From Amoebophrya sp. A120 (lineage: Eukaryota > Sar > Dinophyceae > Syndiniales > Amoebophryaceae), in contig CAJINV010000005.1 of the NCBI GenBank assembly GCA_905178155.1, positions 3,651,253-3,715,252 on the forward strand: a DNA stretch of 64,000 nucleotides, given 5' to 3'. The notes under the pieces are model-generated. The model was not told where the DNA came from. It saw nothing but the letters and a program-made list of their open reading frames with translations, and ran no database searches. A program made the position numbers and the translations under genes. This document shows, one piece after another, positions 62,001-64,000 of this stretch (positions are counted from its first letter, which is position 1; each line of letters begins with the position of its first letter).

Positions 62001-64000
62001 AGACTGATTGTGTTCGTCCCAACGGAAGCTGGTGTTGTCGCCCTTGTTTGGCGGAGGTAAGACAAGGCCGACAAGCGTCCCGGTCGAGCTGCTATTCTCC
62101 GCGGTGGACGGCGACGGACCTAAATGTTGCGCAAGATAAGCACCACCAGACCTACTACCAGCAGAATTGTTGTTGCTTCGCGCACCACTGCACTCGAGGT
62201 TAGGATTGCTGATGCTCTGTGACCGCCGGAATAGACTCTGGCTGTGTAGTTGCTGCTCCCCGTGCATCACAACAGCAGCCCCACCGGGATCGCTGCTCCC
62301 CTCGTAGGTCGCTTCTGTGATAGATCGCGGCAAGGCAACCTGCGGTGCGGACGGAAGGTGAAAGCTGGATTCGCAGTTCTGCGGTAAGGTTGGAGACGTT
62401 GGGAGGAGTAGGTTGGGAGCTGCAGATGCTGGGCCCCCGCCGGTGGAGCTACCTGGTAGTTGTGCCTGGTGATAGTGCGTCATCGAAGCCCCGCCCGCCG
62501 GGTTCGAACCCTGACTGCCGTACTGCAACGCGTGATCGCGGAGAGGTACTAGGGGTTCGTCGCTCCTCTTCCCCGCGATGGCCCCAGCACCGCCCTGGTC
62601 GACACTGCGCACGCTCATTTGTGGTAAGCAGAATTCAGCGGCCTGATGAAAGTTCATCTTGTTTTCCTGGTTATAAAAATCTTTGATCTCGCCAAACTGC
62701 AAGTTCGCTGTCATGTTGCCCGGTGGCGCTGGCGGACTGGTCAGGTTAAATTCCTCCATTTGCTCCGAACGATCTCCGGGGCTCGGCTTCCGCTTCAAGT
62801 TGTCGCGCAGCTTCTCTTTTTCCTTACTCCCGTGCTTGTGTCGATGCGACGTCTTGTGGTCTTTATGCAGCTTGTCATGATCCTTAACCTTAGATGTTGA
62901 TTTGTGGTGCCGCATAGGAGATGAAGAAGCCGCTGCGACGGGCGAGCCGGTTGGATACTCAACGAGCGGATTTGTGTCAACGGGCGCAGTCATCGTGTTC
63001 AGATTCAGTGGACTGGACTTTCGCTGATGATGTTGCCGGTGGCGGTCCTGATGCTGATGATGATGATGGTTGCGTTTGTCGCCTTTCCCATGAGCTGCAT
63101 CTTTCTCCCTAGTTTCGTGCGAATGATGCTGGTGACTTTGCAAATTTGGGTTGTTTTCCGAAAATCCCTGATGCAACAAATTCTCATCCGACCCGCGGCG
63201 CGTACTGTGGTGATGATGCCCATGATGCCCCCCGCTGTGCTTGCCACTGGCTCCGTGATGACCACTGTGGTGGTGTCCATGCGCTCCTTTCTCGCCCTTG
63301 AACATGCGCTTTACTTTTGCCGTTTTCAGAAAATTGTACACATTATCCGGATCCGCGGTCCGCGCGTCCAGAAACGACCTTCTTTTTTTCGCCCGCTTCG
63401 GCCGGTGCTCCGGGCTGCACAGACCACCGCCAGCACCTCCGGTTGTGGTTCCGTTGTTGTTCTTGCTGCGGCTGCCATTGCTGGAAGTTATCGACGCATT
63501 CCGAATTCGGGAGGAGCTGGGGTTGCGGAAAGCGGAAGAAGCAAAGTGATGCTGACCACGGAAAGAGGACGGTAACGTAAGCTGGTGGCCGTGGTGCAGA
63601 AGGGAACGAGGATGGCCGTGGGAAAAATGATCGTGCTCGATGAAAGCAGGTTGCTTACCACTAAAGCTGCCGTGATTTTTGTGTTGGTGCTGGTTGCTGC
63701 TGTTTAGTGTTGTATTCTGCTGGTGATAAAATGGCAGGTGAGCACCAAAGTTACTAGAACTACTAGACCCGGAACCTTGAAGATGATGGCCAACATTCGT
63801 TGCAAGTCCCCGCAACGCGGCCCTGGAGGATGATCTGTCGAGAGACTGACACCGCATGGAGTTACTGTCCGACAGCCCCCGCCCCCGAGGATGAAAGAGG
63901 CTTGAGTGGTGGTGCGCGAGGCCACGAGACCGCAAGTTTCGGTTGTGCAGCCATTCCAAGTACTTGGTGCTGCTTCTTATGTCAGAAATGCCGCCGTGTT
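59070..64000 (-). CDS. Very long intronless ORF, His/Ser/Asn-rich with helical C-terminal domain (5' end beyond window)
   Basis: Stop TAG at 59070-59072. The frame is open past the right edge (reading IRSSTKYLEWLHNRN at the boundary), so it exceeds 1640 codons. The N-terminal 900 residues are low complexity with His tracts (GHHHSGHHGASGKHSGGHHG) and Ser/Asn runs. Near residue 900 comes a coiled coil (ASKEEQRIAEEKYQEEKLEL). Two structured segments follow: SKRLRPLFARVMTVESPTVY..LPIYELVVLFKRLQA and, at the end, VYLYIVKKGFEHILQICQEL..MNLSLIIRETIHFVHEVIAL. These resemble helical scaffold domains, but I do not recognise a family. No introner interrupts it. Confidence 0.7.
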   Translation of the reverse strand, partial: HGGISDIRSSTKYLEWLHNRNLRSRGLAHHHSSLFHPRGRGLSDSNSMRCQSLDRSSSRAALRGLATNVGHHLQGSGSSSSSNFGAHLPFYHQQNTTLNSSNQHQHKNHGSFSGKQPAFIEHDHFSHGHPRSLLHHGHQLTLPSSFRGQHHFASSAFRNPSSSRIRNASITSSNGSRSKNNNGTTTGGAGGGLCSPEHRPKRAKKRRSFLDARTADPDNVYNFLKTAKVKRMFKGEKGAHGHHHSGHHGASGKHSGGHHGHHHHSTRRGSDENLLHQGFSENNPNLQSHQHHSHETREKDAAHGKGDKRNHHHHQHQDRHRQHHQRKSSPLNLNTMTAPVDTNPLVEYPTGSPVAAASSSPMRHHKSTSKVKDHDKLHKDHKTSHRHKHGSKEKEKLRDNLKRKPSPGDRSEQMEEFNLTSPPAPPGNMTANLQFGEIKDFYNQENKMNFHQAAEFCLPQMSVRSVDQGGAGAIAGKRSDEPLVPLRDHALQYGSQGSNPAGGASMTHYHQAQLPGSSTGGGPASAAPNLLLPTSPTLPQNCESSFHLPSAPQVALPRSITEATYEGSSDPGGAAVVMHGEQQLHSQSLFRRSQSISNPNLECSGARSNNNSAGSRSGGAYLAQHLGPSPSTAENSSSTGTLVGLVLPPPNKGDNTSFRWDEHNQSSTRKTTTTHEATATSRVHLPPIVVPGGPREPDAPTGLPGAPPTSTLNSGPLSGGKPPGSGNLVPRWPSMSDNLADLGLARFPVDTTTSEENTSRSPSLVCVTSKKNVLGPRPAQHDEHALHLEKYPGRQVDKQGMAISSNEHDHHRHFNAPGSLHHHHHYAKSAPNVDENFDSLVGTAQHEATQQHDHHLHRRLRTTNTSRKTSNVSSATVTTSASRTSRNTTSTSASALMAASKEEQRIAEEKYQEEKLELEHKIRDLFRTNKMLSEDFQTISTFNFFSRLSLSGIFSSCAGNRSNHQHGSSSYRGVQQQQGTTAQQQGTTGPTGLMNNNYQPTPDQQQDEADMAGTSTERVMRVSKRLRPLFARVMTVESPTVYIDLPIYELVVLFKRLQACLTLLLDPALEQQRENPILASELFGKKPKVVRKFGEFGGRGTTSGGMNLNNVEQKVDHHFQQQQPENLHGQLPNMNYSSSNSCAGNSAMLTTGTLNHASAAFDNFQQTTTTATSRGGPPTTSMGVHLPPPGGACPPLGMSTNLAGSYSNTPGGAAPAGQLVHQPGTIPPPPPSGPQRLTNAALRSLLVQHHDHGSVKDFEDDEASNVSTNGSEKTTVFVEDYDIEEEDSDDAGVVEAEESCAATTKATTGPSAGGHRGGHNCKNVRNAAQESYDKYDQERQEEDREGNGAPGASTWAEFLRSLFCCTRRRKTDRKTKGNALLNKMNKVATSTASYGQLDRRTSHNGRSTSKAPHDNIDKFSLEYDLEAQRPLLHEENDKADAEDLDDQESSCSYTRSTSNIFFLQKLDRSSSSTTAAPGGPASTSVPTRTGSELMVTNGVVSLTSGSSNCPPAASASLYPLANSCRAVEDTVYLYIVKKGFEHILQICQELIVLCAEWRLSYQMHARYYREQGIPQDLSHGQMWRLSFFVMNLSLIIRETIHFVHEVIALVIPDHLPRVQMYLLDEFTELLEQIDRCHDVTAF

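Overview
The window is eukaryotic nuclear DNA, most probably from a dinoflagellate. The best specific match is a syndinian parasite of the Amoebophrya type; that placement is inference. Three things support it: a perfect dinoflagellate spliced-leader sequence at the 5' end of an inserted cDNA copy (49276-49297), every recognisable gene on the minus strand, and coding sequence broken by many short elements with terminal inverted repeats (TIRs) and 5-bp target-site duplications (TSDs). These resemble the invasive introns (introners) reported for Amoebophrya. If one TSD copy is kept and the rest of the element removed, reading frames are restored exactly.

Layout, by coordinate. 1-12450: a tandem array of four related genes for a secreted protein with two Ca-binding loops. 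It is interleaved with three copies of the 3' end of a lipase gene and two copies of a PPPDE-like fragment; two stretches (about 2.2 and 1.5 kb) appear to be exact duplicates. 12452-18808: the full acid-lipase gene, about eleven exons, with a 2.1-kb intron filled by tandem repeats. 20287-21100: a divergent histone H4. 21490-23830: an unidentified probable membrane protein with a 1-kb insertion flanked by 42-bp direct repeats. 25040-30468: a Gly/Ser/Asn/Pro-rich protein. 30931-31633: a GC-rich TIR element. 32428-33904: RER1. 36700-39166: a CCCH zinc-finger/RGG protein. 40557-42121: an SPFH/Band-7-like membrane protein. 43170-47641: a large Cys-rich surface protein with a C-terminal membrane anchor. 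47849-49343: an mRNA retrocopy carrying the spliced leader between 48-bp direct repeats. 49333-50358: a Ser/Thr-rich secretory protein. 51630-52590: prefoldin subunit 2. 53878-56408: VPS29 with an insertion of about 240 residues. 57100-58650: a GC-rich tract. 59070 to the end: a very long intronless ORF still open at the window edge.

The genes do not form one pathway. Several are secretory-pathway or endomembrane functions (RER1, VPS29, secreted lipase, secreted Ca-binding family, Cys-rich surface protein). The main biology is the introner system. I delimited 22 elements in at least six TIR families. All but about two or three have clear TAT...ATA-type ends, and all have 5-bp TSDs (exact in most, one mismatch in a few). 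Only two of the 22 can give GT-AG boundaries; the rest need non-canonical splicing or another excision mechanism. Gene models for VPS29, RER1, the CCCH protein and the SPFH protein all sum to whole codons with no internal stop when this rule is applied.
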